From Symsagittifera roscoffensis (Eukaryota > Xenacoelomorpha > Acoela > Convolutidae): a stretch of DNA of 64,000 nt. A model generated the notes under the pieces. It made no database searches. It had not been told where the DNA came from and was given only the letters and a program-made list of their open reading frames with translations. Within the stretch, counting starts at the first letter, position 1. The number at the start of each line of letters is the position of its first letter. The DNA is taken from NCBI RefSeq assembly GCF_963678635.1, contig NC_087064.1, positions 12,493,989 to 12,557,988 on the forward strand. Reading direction: 5' to 3'. Shown piece by piece: positions 12,601 through 21,724 of this stretch. Position numbers and translations under genes: made by a program.

Positions 12601-15600
12601 CGATTATTGTTCCGATCGTTGAAAATAGGGAGGAACTTTGTATTCGGGTGCGTTTTACTTTTATATATTTTTTGTTTTCTGCGCCAAATCAGTACCTCAA
12701 ACATTCATCGAACTGAGTCGAGTAATATATCGTATCAAAGCCTTTCAGTTGTTTCAAACTTTTATTCAAGCACTGAAAATTTAAATTTACCCCACTGAGA
12801 TAAACGTTCAAAGATTTTTAGCGCCATTTTCGGAATAAATAACTTCAAAAATTCAAAAAAAACTGCGTGTTTTAAATAATTGTTTATTTTTCTAGTCATT
12901 GTGCGACAAAAAAATGCTGTAGATTTTGCCAATTTTACTATGACTATCGAATATGTCGAAGTTCTACGTTTTCGTTTAGATACTTTTATCACACCAAGCA
13001 CATAACCCGAAATTAATTTTTTTAAATGTATAGCATTTGCAAGAGTCAACGAACATAGTTCAGACACTTATATAGGTCGCAATGATTTTTAAAATTTTTT
13101 TTTGAAGTCTTTACACTAGACAGCTTATGGAGAGTAGTGTTATAGTACAACTATTCTTTTTTCGAACCTAAGTCGCAAATATTAGTGCCAATTTTGGGCC
13201 AACTTTACGGATTTTTGATAGCATGTGACTTAACATTCGATTAGTAGTAACGTATTAACGCAGTTGATGAGTTTTTTAGAGTCAATGATTGTAGTTCAGA
13301 CATTTATATAGGTCGCGATGAATTTTTAAATTTTTTTCCTGAAGCCTTTACACTAGCCAGTTTATAGAGAGTAGTGTTATAGTACGACTATTCTTTTTTC
13401 CTACCTAAGTCGCAAATATTAGTGCCAATTGTGGGCCAACTTTACGGATTTTGATAGCATGTGATTTGACATTCGATTAGTAATAACTTAACTCATTTGA
13501 TGAGTTTTTTGGAGTCGATGTAGTTCAGACTTTTATATAGGTCGCGATGATTTTTTTTTCAGGAAACGTCTGAAAATTTTTTCAGGCTCTTATTTACTTT
13601 TTTCACGCTTTGACTTGATTCCTTTTTCAGTTCAGTTCATTTACTTTGTTAAAAGGAAGGCAAACTCCTGTATTGAATAGTTAAAGTACAAAGGTCACGA
13701 CAAACGTGATCGTCTTCTAATTTCAAAAATGGAATTTCGTTTCAAAAGTCGAATTTCAGTGGAACTTCAAAAGTGGTCTTCTAGTTTCAAAAGTGGAATA
13801 AAACTTTGCCTATTGATCCAGTTTTCTCAAATTTGGTTAATTTTAACAAAAAAGTGCCGGTCATAAATTGTTTTAGGAATTCAAAGAGCCTTAATGGCAT
13901 CTATTTTTTTGGAATTTGAAAGTTGCAATTTTTTATAAAACCAGGCCTTTTGTTTGCTTCCGTCCATTGACTATTTTCCAATTGTCTGTTGGCTTTTGTT
14001 TTGTTAGTTTTGGTAATGCAATGAGCTTAAATTGATCTTCCATTTATATTATTATGGTTTATATATAGTTGAACAATCCTTATTAAAGACAAATTGGAAT
14101 TCAGTGATTTAAATTGTGATTTAAATTGTGAATGAAATTGTGATTTCTGTTCAAGTATTTCCAATAATTTGCTGAAAAACCAGTTTTTCTCAAAGCAGTT
14201 TTTTCAGATCAATTTTTCTGTACACAAAATGAAGTTTTTTGAAATATATTTCTCTTTGTAACTCGAATCACGACTGAAATGGCTGGAATATAAACCAATA
14301 CTCGATGCCTTATGAGCGTTCTTTAAAGTACCTGAAGTTTGATTGTAAAATCCCAACACAGGTCATGTTTCCGTAGCATTCATATGGACTTTTGCACGAT
14401 ATTTCATTAAGCTATATTTAAACTCCTTGAAACGGGGACATCTAAATGCTGCATTTAACTGGCAGCTAAAAATTTTTTCCTTATGACAGCTTCTTTTTGC
14501 TAGCGGGCCGTAAGATTAGCTTTTTCGAATGTTAAAGACTGAAGTGATACTTCACTCATTAGTTAACGTGGTTTAAGTTTGTCTCAAAAGGAAAAGTTTG
14601 CAAATTTGTTCACGCTCAAATATAATTTTTGGCGGTTTGAATTGTGATTTCTGTTCAAGTTAATACACTTGCTAGGCAAGTGCCTCGAAATCAGGAATTA
14701 GACTTTCCCGTAAACAATTTTTTACAAACCTGAAGAAATTGAATTTGCTTTTTTTTATTGAACCTTAACAATTTCCAGGCTCCTTATAATTCACAGGCAA
14801 CTAGATGTAACGCAATTGCCTCTGCACCCTAATATCCGGTGTTTGAGTCCCGGCCGGGCCTTGTTCTATTTCAAATATATGATGTTGACTTTTTTCCGGG
14901 AAAAATTGAATAGTCGGGCTGTCTTGTGTCTCCTTATGTTTTGTCGGCTTTGTTGCCGCATTCTTTATTTTTCTTGTGCTGTATAAAAAATTCAGTGTAC
15001 TTGCTGTGATATACTATAGATTCAATCTAAAATTAATATTAATAAGGAATATTTTCAAATTGTTTTGCTCAAATATTCGAATATTGCACGCAAATTTCTG
15101 AATGTTTCAGGGTGACTTTATGTCGGCGAAAGAGAATTTCGAGCGTCTGGGCATGATTGCGAAAGACCACCGACTACTGCACTTCGGTGCCTCAGACCAC
15201 ATGTTCAAAGCTACCCTCTGCGCTTTGGCTCTGGACCACGTGCACGCCTCACTGTGCCTAAAACAGTTCTCCGAGGAACACCCGGAGTTCAGAAAAAGTA
15301 GACAGTTCTCATTTTTGTACCAGTTAGTGGAAGCTGTCAAAGAAGATTCGACGGAAAAGCTTGACGAAGCATTGAAGACTTACACCCTGTACAATACTGC
15401 ATATCCATGGTTGGCTAAAGTCGTTGACAGGTAAGAAAGTGTGAATCAATTGCGGTATGGTTCAATGTTTGAATTAGATCCTTTGGGGGCCTTATAACGA
15501 TTAGTGTGGTGTTTGTGTTTGGATCTTTTGTTAGTATCAGTAGCTTGTTATCAAATTTTGTGAAATTTTGGACGGTCTTTCAGAATCCGTCAGACACTTC

Positions 15601-15944
15601 CCTCGGTGTGTGGTTGGTCCGAGTTAGAAGGCTCATTGCCAGTCAACGAAAGAAAAGAGGTGAAGCCAAACCACTTCCTGTCAAATATGCTGAACAGAGG
15701 AACTGCCTTGAAAGCACTCTACCTCCAGCGAACACCTACCTCCAATCCTCATTCCAATAGCAAGCACAATCAACCCAACTCATCATTATCAACAGCATCA
15801 CAAAATAATCAGCATTCGGCTAATGGAACCCAAAATATAAAGGACCCATCGAACCCTTTCAGTTATGACGACTATGACGATAGTATGAATCCGTTCAGCG
15901 ACAACTATAGATATGCTAGTGAGGAAGAGTTAGATTTGAGATAA
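9619..15944 (+). CDS. NAPA: Alpha/beta-SNAP (NSF attachment protein) with C-terminal insert
   Basis: Exons 9619-9799, 11750-11912, 12218-12401, 15111-15430 and 15584-15944 join in frame and give 402 residues (human alpha-SNAP has 295). SNAPs bind SNARE complexes and recruit and stimulate the NSF ATPase to disassemble them. Evidence includes the N-terminal GFLGL hydrophobic loop after a short helix, the AANLYKLNQQYQKAGDA helix pair, MDRGRLSMAAKQL, YGKALELYE, and the helical C-terminal part DHMFKATLC...YPWLAKVVDRIRQTL. The protein ends in EEELDLR, matching the conserved acidic D-L-R tail whose Leu is needed to stimulate NSF. Between the last helix (about residue 288) and that tail is an added stretch of about 105 residues, rich in Ser/Asn/Gln, with NPF motifs at about 373-375 and 385-387. 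Introns carry R1 and SINE copies. The alpha type fits better than gamma-SNAP. Confidence 0.88.
10120..10370 (+). repeat. Dispersed repeat family R1, partial copy
   Basis: Has 'cgatgaacgtagtgaagac', the T-run with ccagg, 'gtataaaggccacgaaaaac' and 'tattgatccagttttctc', in R1 order. A SINE-B head ('ccgatagcaagggtagtgca') follows directly. Confidence 0.55.
10449..10497. repeat. 18-base tandem repeat (catgcatgcagtacacga), ~2.5 units
   Basis: The unit catgcatgcagtacacga is present twice, followed by a partial third copy. The period is a multiple of three, which makes a repeating but meaningless peptide. It lies in intron 1 of the SNAP gene. Confidence 0.85.
11280..11610 (+). repeat. Dispersed repeat family R1, two truncated copies in tandem
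   Basis: The 3' part of R1 appears twice in a row: 'caatcaaaaattgttctaga' then 'gacttttccaactgtctgtt', and again 'aatcataaattgttctagaa' then 'gactcttttccaaaattctg'. Both copies end shortly before SNAP exon 2. Confidence 0.55.
13043..13550 (+). repeat. Tandem duplication, ~235-base period, joined to R1
   Basis: The phrase 'gagtcaacgaacatagttca' and its relatives start at 13043, 13279 and 13512, giving periods of 236 and 233. Each of the first two units continues with 'ttatataggtcgc', 'gagagtagtgttatagtac', 'cctaagtcgcaaatattag' and 'gggccaactttacgg'. The third start leads into an R1 copy. The 'ctaagtcgcaaat' part is shared with the SINE-A head. Confidence 0.75.
13512..14010 (+). repeat. Dispersed repeat family R1, near-complete copy
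   Basis: Landmarks in order are 'ttatataggtcgcgatg', T-run with CAGG, 'aaaaggaaggcaaactcc', 'cacgacaaacgtgatcg', 'ctattgatccagttttctc', 'gccggtcataaattgtttta' and 'ccaattgtctgttggct'. Confidence 0.65.
14664..14965 (+). mobile_element. tRNA-derived SINE family B
   Basis: It begins with the hairpin acacttgctaggcaagtg. It then has 'agactttcccgtaaacaa', 'gaaccttaacaatttccagg', a tRNA-like section with 'ggtgtttgagtcccggccgg' as B box, and a T-rich tail with 'ttgtcggctttgttgccgc'. It is the clearest member of the family here. Confidence 0.65.
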
Positions 15945-16685
15945 CGCCAAAGCACCAAAACGGACCCCAATTATTACTTTTGCATTATGAATTCCAAATC
16001 AGTCAATGTTTCCAATACTTAAACTTTGTCCGTCCTTGGACTTCGAATTTGAATGTTTAGTCATTAGAATTATAACCTCGAAATGCTTTATCCGGGTCTA
16101 GCGGTCCAACCTCGCTTCCAAATTAGATCTGTTGTTCATCAATAATTTAAACATTTCAATTCAATTTCTTGTTTTGATACCAGAACTGCGATCAAAGGAT
16201 ATATGACTGGTAGATGTTTGAGTTCAATTCAAATTGTGTACATTGTTATTTGCTGCAGGTTGTTTATGATCGACATCAAAGTGGTCTCAGAGCCATCTAT
16301 TTCGCTGTCTCGTTTACTCTACAACATCGCGTCGTTAACTAGCTGGGATCTCAATTAGAGTGGAAAGGCTGTCCTGATTAAATGTCTTCTATCTTAATTC
16401 AGATCATCATCTCCTGTATTAATTCCTCGTACTAAATTGAAACGGCGATGTACGTTAGTTTCCTTTAGCTTCATTTTTGTAATTTTGCATCGAAAAGAAA
16501 ATTGTTCAGAAAATTTTCCAATGCCATGGTTGATTGAGAACAAAAGTAAATAATCAGTGTTTATAAAGCATAATGTGCTGGTAAACCAAAATCGTTCTGA
16601 TGAGAGAAAATTATTAGTCGAAATAACTTTCTAGTTAGAACAGTAAAAAAGAGTATATCACTGTTTTCCAAATCGTGTAGTTGCA

Positions 16686-18071
16686 ATGGCGGCCAATGAC
16701 GTGTTCCGTTCCCGCGAATACTCGGCCTTCCGCAGTGCAGTGGCGCAGAAGAAGGTGACTGTTTCGGGGGTGGAGTGGATCTACTACGAGGCGGGACCGA
16801 AGACTGTGGACTCCCCCATTATATTCCTGCCTCCCATTTGTGGAACCGCAGATATATTCTACAAACAGGTTCTGAGTCTGTCAGCGCTCCAGTACAGGTG
16901 ATTGTCTATCATCAACCCTTAAACAATAACTTGAAGACGTTTTTGTTACCATTTTTGTTTACTTTCAGTAAATGTTAATTTCACAAGCAAAGCTTTTTTT
17001 GTGACCGTTGATTTAGTTTTAATGAAAACATATTTTTTTCGCGCTTAGAATGTGGTATTTTTGGTATTTATGTACCAAACTGGATGTACTTTTATGAAAA
17101 TACAAAATTTTTGGTATTCTTGCTGCGTTTTTCTAAACTGGCGAATTAACTTGCCGTGCTTCAGGGTGATGTCTGTTGAACTACCGGTAGTTTGGGAAAT
17201 GGAGTCATTCTGTCAACTATTCGGCGAGTTCCTGAATTTCCTCAACTTCTCCAAAGTTCACATCTTTGGAGCTTCTCTCGGTGGATTTCTGGCTATGAAG
17301 TTTGCTGAGTTCTCGAGTTCGTGTCCCCGTGTCAATTCTCTAATATTATGCAACTCCTTTGCTGATACTTCTTTCTTTAATCGAGAACATCTGGCCAGCT
17401 CTTTCTGGCTTTGTCCAGTCAAGATCTTGAGGAACATCATCTGCAAAAACGTCTATAGCGGGGGTTCGGAAGACATGAGCATTGTCAGATCTGTCTCTTT
17501 TATGCTGAATAGACTCAATCAGCTTTCACAGAAGCAATTGGCCTCGAGGCTGAAATTAAACTGCGCTGAAAACTATGTAAAGCCTCATCTGGTCAATGAC
17601 CTGCCAGTTACACTTCTGGATGTGTTTGATGTCAACGCCCTCACTGATCAAGTGAGAGAGAATCTTTACAAATGTTTTCCTGAAAGTAAGAAGGCACATC
17701 TTAAGAGTGGAGGAAACTTTCCCTACCTAAGTCGGGCCAGTGATGTAAACTTACACATCCAAATCCATTTGAGGGAATTTGCAAATTCCAGATACAGTGC
17801 TAGAAAAGGAGTTCCGTCCGATTACGAAATGAAACTAGAGCGAAGTCCATTTAAAAACGAAGAAAGGAACAGTGCTGAAACAGAAGAGAGTACGAATCAA
17901 GTTACTTCTATTAATGCACTGGTCAGTAGTCTGGCTTTTACAGACGTGACTTCTAGCAATGCAGGCTTGGGCCGCTTTGATAATTCATCACTTCCTATTA
18001 TGGATACAACGCAGTATATCTCGGTGCTTCAAGAGAACGACGAACCTCATCTGGAAAATGAGAATGAGTAA
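16686..18071 (+). CDS. SPG21: Maspardin (alpha/beta-hydrolase-fold, SPG21 family)
   Basis: Two exons, 16686-16897 and 17165-18071, join at a split Arg codon to give 372 residues; human maspardin has 308. Maspardin is an endosome/trans-Golgi-associated alpha/beta-hydrolase-fold protein that binds CD4 and aldehyde dehydrogenase, and is mutated in Mast syndrome. Family matches run the full length: IIFLPPICGTADIFYKQ near residue 40-60, VHIFGASLGGFLAMKFAE with the nucleophile-elbow Ser at about 108, SLILCNSFADTSFFN, LASRLKLNC, ENYVKPH, VTLLDVFD and GGNFPYLSRASDVNLHIQIHL. The first exon starts with MAANDVFRSREYSAFR at a sensible distance from the family start. The C-terminal ~60 residues (Ser/Thr/Glu-rich) extend past the human end and look disordered. 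It lies 741 bases after the SNAP stop on the same strand. Confidence 0.95.
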
Positions 18072-18214
18072 TAGCGAACGTATTAATGGTTAATTTTAGT
18101 GCGATCAGTTTCTTCTTTGATAATGATCTAAATTGTATATTTTGAAGAATGTCTATTCATCGTTTGACCATAGTGTGCTGGAACCCAATGCTTAATTTAT
18201 TTCCTGTCACATTA

Positions 18215-18425
18215 GATTAGGTTTATAATTTAATAAATCTGTAAAAAATTGAACTTGCTTAATTATTGAACCTGTGCAACTAGCAGTCTCATTCCGACTT
18301 GGACTAGAGGTAACGCTGTTACCTTTGCACTCTACGTTCAAATTGAATTTTTTCCGGGAAAAATCGAGTTTGCGGACTTTCGTTAGTCTGCCCAAGTGTT
18401 GTTGAATTAGTTGCTACATCAAAGA
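18215..18425 (+). mobile_element. tRNA-derived SINE family B, truncated
   Basis: Has 'aacttgcttaattattgaacc', a degenerate tRNA-like section ('gacttggactagaggtaacg') and the tail phrase 'tttttccgggaaaaatcgag' found also in the copy at 14664. The 5' hairpin head is missing. Confidence 0.5.
18232..18237 (+). other. Polyadenylation signal AATAAA of maspardin gene
   Basis: Canonical hexamer 160 bases after the maspardin stop codon, in an AT-rich 3' UTR and just before a SINE-B copy. Confidence 0.55.
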
Positions 18426-19189
18426 TTTTTCTTGAGCTGTAAGCAATTTTAATTGCGGTTGCACGTGTTGTTGAAATACTCCTCTAAGTTATAAATTTTC
18501 AAATCCTGATTTTTCTGCTTGAAAGCCTATTCGGCATAAATGTTTTCGGCTTATGTTCTATCGGCTACTGTTTTATCGGCTGAGTCAAATTAATTTGGGT
18601 CGTTTGAAGGCCAAAAATTGATTTTTTAAAATTGAAATTAGGTTGGTTGTGCTGTAAAATTTCGAAGTTGTAAAACTAAATCGCTCAAAAAAAATGTTGT
18701 TAACGATTTTGTGTGGCATTTTTTTGTTTTGACTCAATTTGCGTCCACCCTCGAATTGTCCCTTTAGGGGCCGCTAAAAGCTTATTTGATGCTGGTGGTA
18801 GTGTTTCTCAGCCGTTTCTCTGAAATGGAATTTTTCTTTTTTCAAAAAACAAATCATTTAAAAAAAATTTTCCGCCTTTGTTATTTCGGCCCCAGTTTGT
18901 ATTCGCTAGTTTGCAATGCTAGGCTTGCGTTGTATAGGAAGTGTTTTGAAGCTCCACTTTGCCTCTGTGTAATAACCGAATTCTGAAATGTTTAAGTGTT
19001 GTGGTTTTTCGTTTTATTGCTAATTTTGTTCATGTTTCCGTTTGCGAGCAGAGTTACCAACTGGTCTCTATTATAGTGACCGGTCACAATTGGTCTCTAA
19101 AAGCTCTGTCTATTTTACTGGTCACTATTTTTTATAGTCAAGAGTACATCAAAACTCCTGAGGTCCCTCCTTTGAACTGTTGGCTGACG

Positions 19190-19360
19190 GACCCCAAAAT
19201 TTTTCTTAAGGCGCCTTTGCGCCAGTTTATACTAGTTTTGAAGGGAGAGGGCGCGCCGAAAAAAAATCGTTCTTTTTTGACCTGCTTTTCCAAATTTTTG
19301 CCTGCGGCGCAAAAAATTTGGCTAAACCAGGTTCTTTTTAGTTCTTTGGGAACTTGTTTT
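19190..19360 (+). mobile_element. Fragment of the GGGGCGGAT-ended element family
   Basis: The segment 'cctgcttttccaaatttttg' through 'tttttagttctttgggaac' matches the inside of the intact element at 20821-21052, including the 'gcctgcggcgcaaaaaattt' phrase. The terminal repeats are absent here. Confidence 0.5.
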
Positions 19361-20019
19361 TTGTTCATTTTGAGATGATTTCGGTAGATTTTAATTAAGT
19401 CACTACTTTTTCGGCGATCAGTTGGCAAGTATCATCAAAATATGTACAACTCTTTTCAGCACAAAATCGTACAGGACAAAATCGTACAGCCTATATGCGT
19501 TAAATTTCATGCATTGATGATCAATGACTTAGTTTTTGACTTAATTGCTGCTGTTCATGAACTTATGTCAACTTTGATAACATTTCATTTCAAGGTCAGC
19601 TGGCGATTCGTATATTGTGAAAACGTGTCACCCCTTTTTTTACTTTGTGGCAAAAAATTTTTTAGGAAATCTTCTTTTGTTAATCGAATCCTGTGTGTAC
19701 TTTTTTTCATTCTAAGTTACTGTAACTACCTTGTGATCTGAATGAACTGAGCTGTTACCATCTTTTAGGTGTCATTAGGTAGCTTAGATGCGGTCGATAT
19801 TACACTTGCGATAAGAAATTTGTTTGATAATGGTTTCAGGTACTGGCTAAGAAGTATGACCTGATTACAAACCTTGTTTGGAAATATGGTCGCAAAAGAT
19901 TCCACTTTTTCCCAGATTAAATTCATGCATCTCAACGGACTTCTAGGTCGATTTTCAAAAGTTGAAAGCAAACTATATAAAAAATTCTGTGAGCGAAATT
20001 TTACTTCCTTGAAGTTTTT

Positions 20020-20700
20020 ATGTGTTTGAACATAGTGACGACCCTTCTATAATCCGTGATGCAATATATATTTTTATTTTTTCAGGAAAACTTAAAATTT
20101 GATTACGGCAGATTTGGTTTTTTTGCGGTTTGGCGTTTATTTTATTTTTCAACTTAATTACACTCGCGATAAGCAAGGGTATTGCAATCGGGTACTAGAC
20201 TTTTCCCCGTAAATAACTTTAGTCACAAAATGGTCAAAATTAGAAATCATTTTGTTATAATTTCCTGATATAGAAAGAAGATTCATTTCTCGGTGCACAA
20301 ATTGAGCGAAGAAGGTTGTGAAGTATTATATAGGCCCTGATGATTTATTTTCAGGAATAAGTCTATTGAACACTATCGAACAGCATAAGTGTAAAGGCCA
20401 CAAAAATGTCATCGACTTCTCATTTCGAAAAGGGATTTCAGTTTTCAGGTTTCCCAGCTGAATAAATACTTTGCCCATTGATCAGGTTTTCTCAAATTGA
20501 GTGAAATTTATCAAAAATGTGTCAATCAAACTTTGTTCTGGAAAATCACAGAGCTTTGAGCCATATATTTTTTCTTTGAAATTCAAAAATTGTACTTTTT
20601 ATTTTCAAAAAAAGTCAGTTTTTTCTCTGTTTCCTTGCATTCATTAACTTTTTTCAATTGTCTGTCGGCTATGTTTTTGGTTTTTAGTGAAGTGGAAACA
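20020..20700 (+). repeat. Dispersed repeat family R1 interrupted by a SINE-B head
   Basis: R1 landmarks are present before and after 'cgataagcaagggtattgca', which is the SINE-B head phrase. Before it: 'catagtgacgacccttctat', T-run with cagg. After it: 'ttatataggccctgatg', 'cataagtgtaaaggccac', 'ccattgatcaggttttctc' and 'caattgtctgtcggctatg'. It looks like two R1 copies with a SINE fragment between, or one copy split by insertion. Confidence 0.5.
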
Positions 20701-20820
20701 GATTATTGTGATTATTATTAATATTATTATGACAAGCAAGGTTATTGCAATGGGGTACTCTATTATTTCCGTAATTCATTTTGGACAGAGGATAACTGAA
20801 ATCGAATTATTAGAAATATG

Positions 20821-21052
20821 AGGGGCGGATTTGGGAGTCTAAATTTCCCAAGAAGTTCCTAAAAACGCCTTTTTTTGCCTGTTTTTCAAATTTGTGCCCG
20901 CGGCGCAGAAAATTTGACCAAAACACGTCTTTTTAGTTCCTTAAGAGAGCTCGGAAAATCAATTTGGTCAACCCTAAAAAAAGGTCGACAAAATTTTCGA
21001 AACTTTTTTGAAAATCCGCCTACCCCTCGAGAAAATCCTAGATCCGCCCCTG
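20821..21052. mobile_element. Short TIR element with GGGGCGGAT ends (MITE-like)
   Basis: The left end aggggcggatttgggag and the right end (reverse complement caggggcggatctagga) form terminal inverted repeats around 232 bases. The inside carries 'gcccgcggcgcagaaaattt' and no credible coding frame. Short elements with such ends are widespread non-autonomous DNA transposons in animals. A related fragment lies at 19190-19360. Confidence 0.6.
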
Positions 21053-21293
21053 TTCCTGTTGAACTAGCAGTTTGTTTTCAAAGAAATTTTGAAGAGCTTG
21101 TTGGTTTAATTAGGAATTGTGTCACCACTGAGTTTCAGTAAAAAGCTATGAACGAAGATTCTATTACAAATAAACAACCATTGATTCGTCTGATTATAAG
21201 CGGTTCAAAAGGAATCTAACAAAATGCCCATCTTAAATATTTTGCTCAAGTTGAAAACTTTTGTTTATACTTTTTTGAGCATTTGGTGCGAAG

Positions 21294-21590
21294 TTGCGAT
21301 TCGCCTCTTTTCATGTGGCTGTTACTCTGTTGGCTCTTGTCCTCCAGTTACTTGCGACAGCGATAACTACGGACGGCAATGTTTTAGTTACCGAACCAGC
21401 TGACTGTGACTGCATTTTTCGCATTTTGAAAAATGTAACCGCGCCACAACTTTCTGTGCTACTCACAGTAACCGACTACTGTTTGCTCATGTTTTTGATT
21501 GGCAGCTCGCATCTGTTTTCATACATCGTTGTAACTTTTTTATTCTTCGTTACAAAGGCAGCTTTTTTGGACGTCAGGATAAATAACTGA
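21294..21590 (+). CDS. Unassigned open frame, possible small membrane peptide
   Basis: About 98 codons without a stop, of better composition than the surrounding AT-rich DNA. The peptide begins with a hydrophobic, signal-like stretch (VTLLALVLQLLATAIT). It continues with a short polar part (TEPADCDC), an N-glycosylation-like NVT, and two further hydrophobic segments around LLTVTDYCLLMFLIG and SYIVVTFLFFVT. The frame has no ATG at its start, so it would need an upstream exon or is chance. It ends 134 bases before the PPIL4 start. I do not recognise a family. Confidence 0.22.
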   Translation: MRFASFHVAVTLLALVLQLLATAITTDGNVLVTEPADCDCIFRILKNVTAPQLSVLLTVTDYCLLMFLIGSSHLFSYIVVTFLFFVTKAAFLDVRINN

Positions 21591-21724
21591 AAATTAGCCC
21601 AGGAAAATGAAGGCGTTTGTTTTTTTTTCGGGAGAGGTCTAAAGTATCAGCGAATCCTTAAAAATTTGCTTTGTTAAATATGTTATGAGTGCTATGGATT
21701 AAATTTGGTCTTCTAGATGTTAGA

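Larger units (their letters stand above)
12402..15110 (+). other. Intron 3 of the alpha-SNAP gene
   Basis: Donor GTAAGT at 12402, acceptor aatgtttcag ending 15110. It contains a tandem duplication with a ~235-base period (13043-13512), an R1 copy (13512-14010) and a SINE-B copy (14664-14965). No additional exon is needed, because the flanking exons join in phase 0. Confidence 0.75.
18072..21724. other. Intergenic region between maspardin and PPIL4
   Basis: Holds the maspardin 3' UTR, a SINE-B copy (about 18215-18425), a fragment of the GGGGCGGAT element family (about 19190-19360), R1 (about 20020-20700) with a SINE-B head at 20158, the intact short TIR element (20821-21052) and an unassigned open frame for a hydrophobic peptide (21294-21590). 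Confidence 0.6.

Noticed and set aside
9619-15944. Gamma-SNAP
   Set aside because: The MDRGRLSMAAKQ helix, the DHMFKATLC region and the DLR C-terminus follow the alpha/beta-SNAP pattern; gamma-SNAP lacks this tail.
18959-19428. Overlapping open frames on both strands near 19.0-19.4 kb
   Set aside because: They cover a fragment of the GGGGCGGAT element family and have no domain or splice context.
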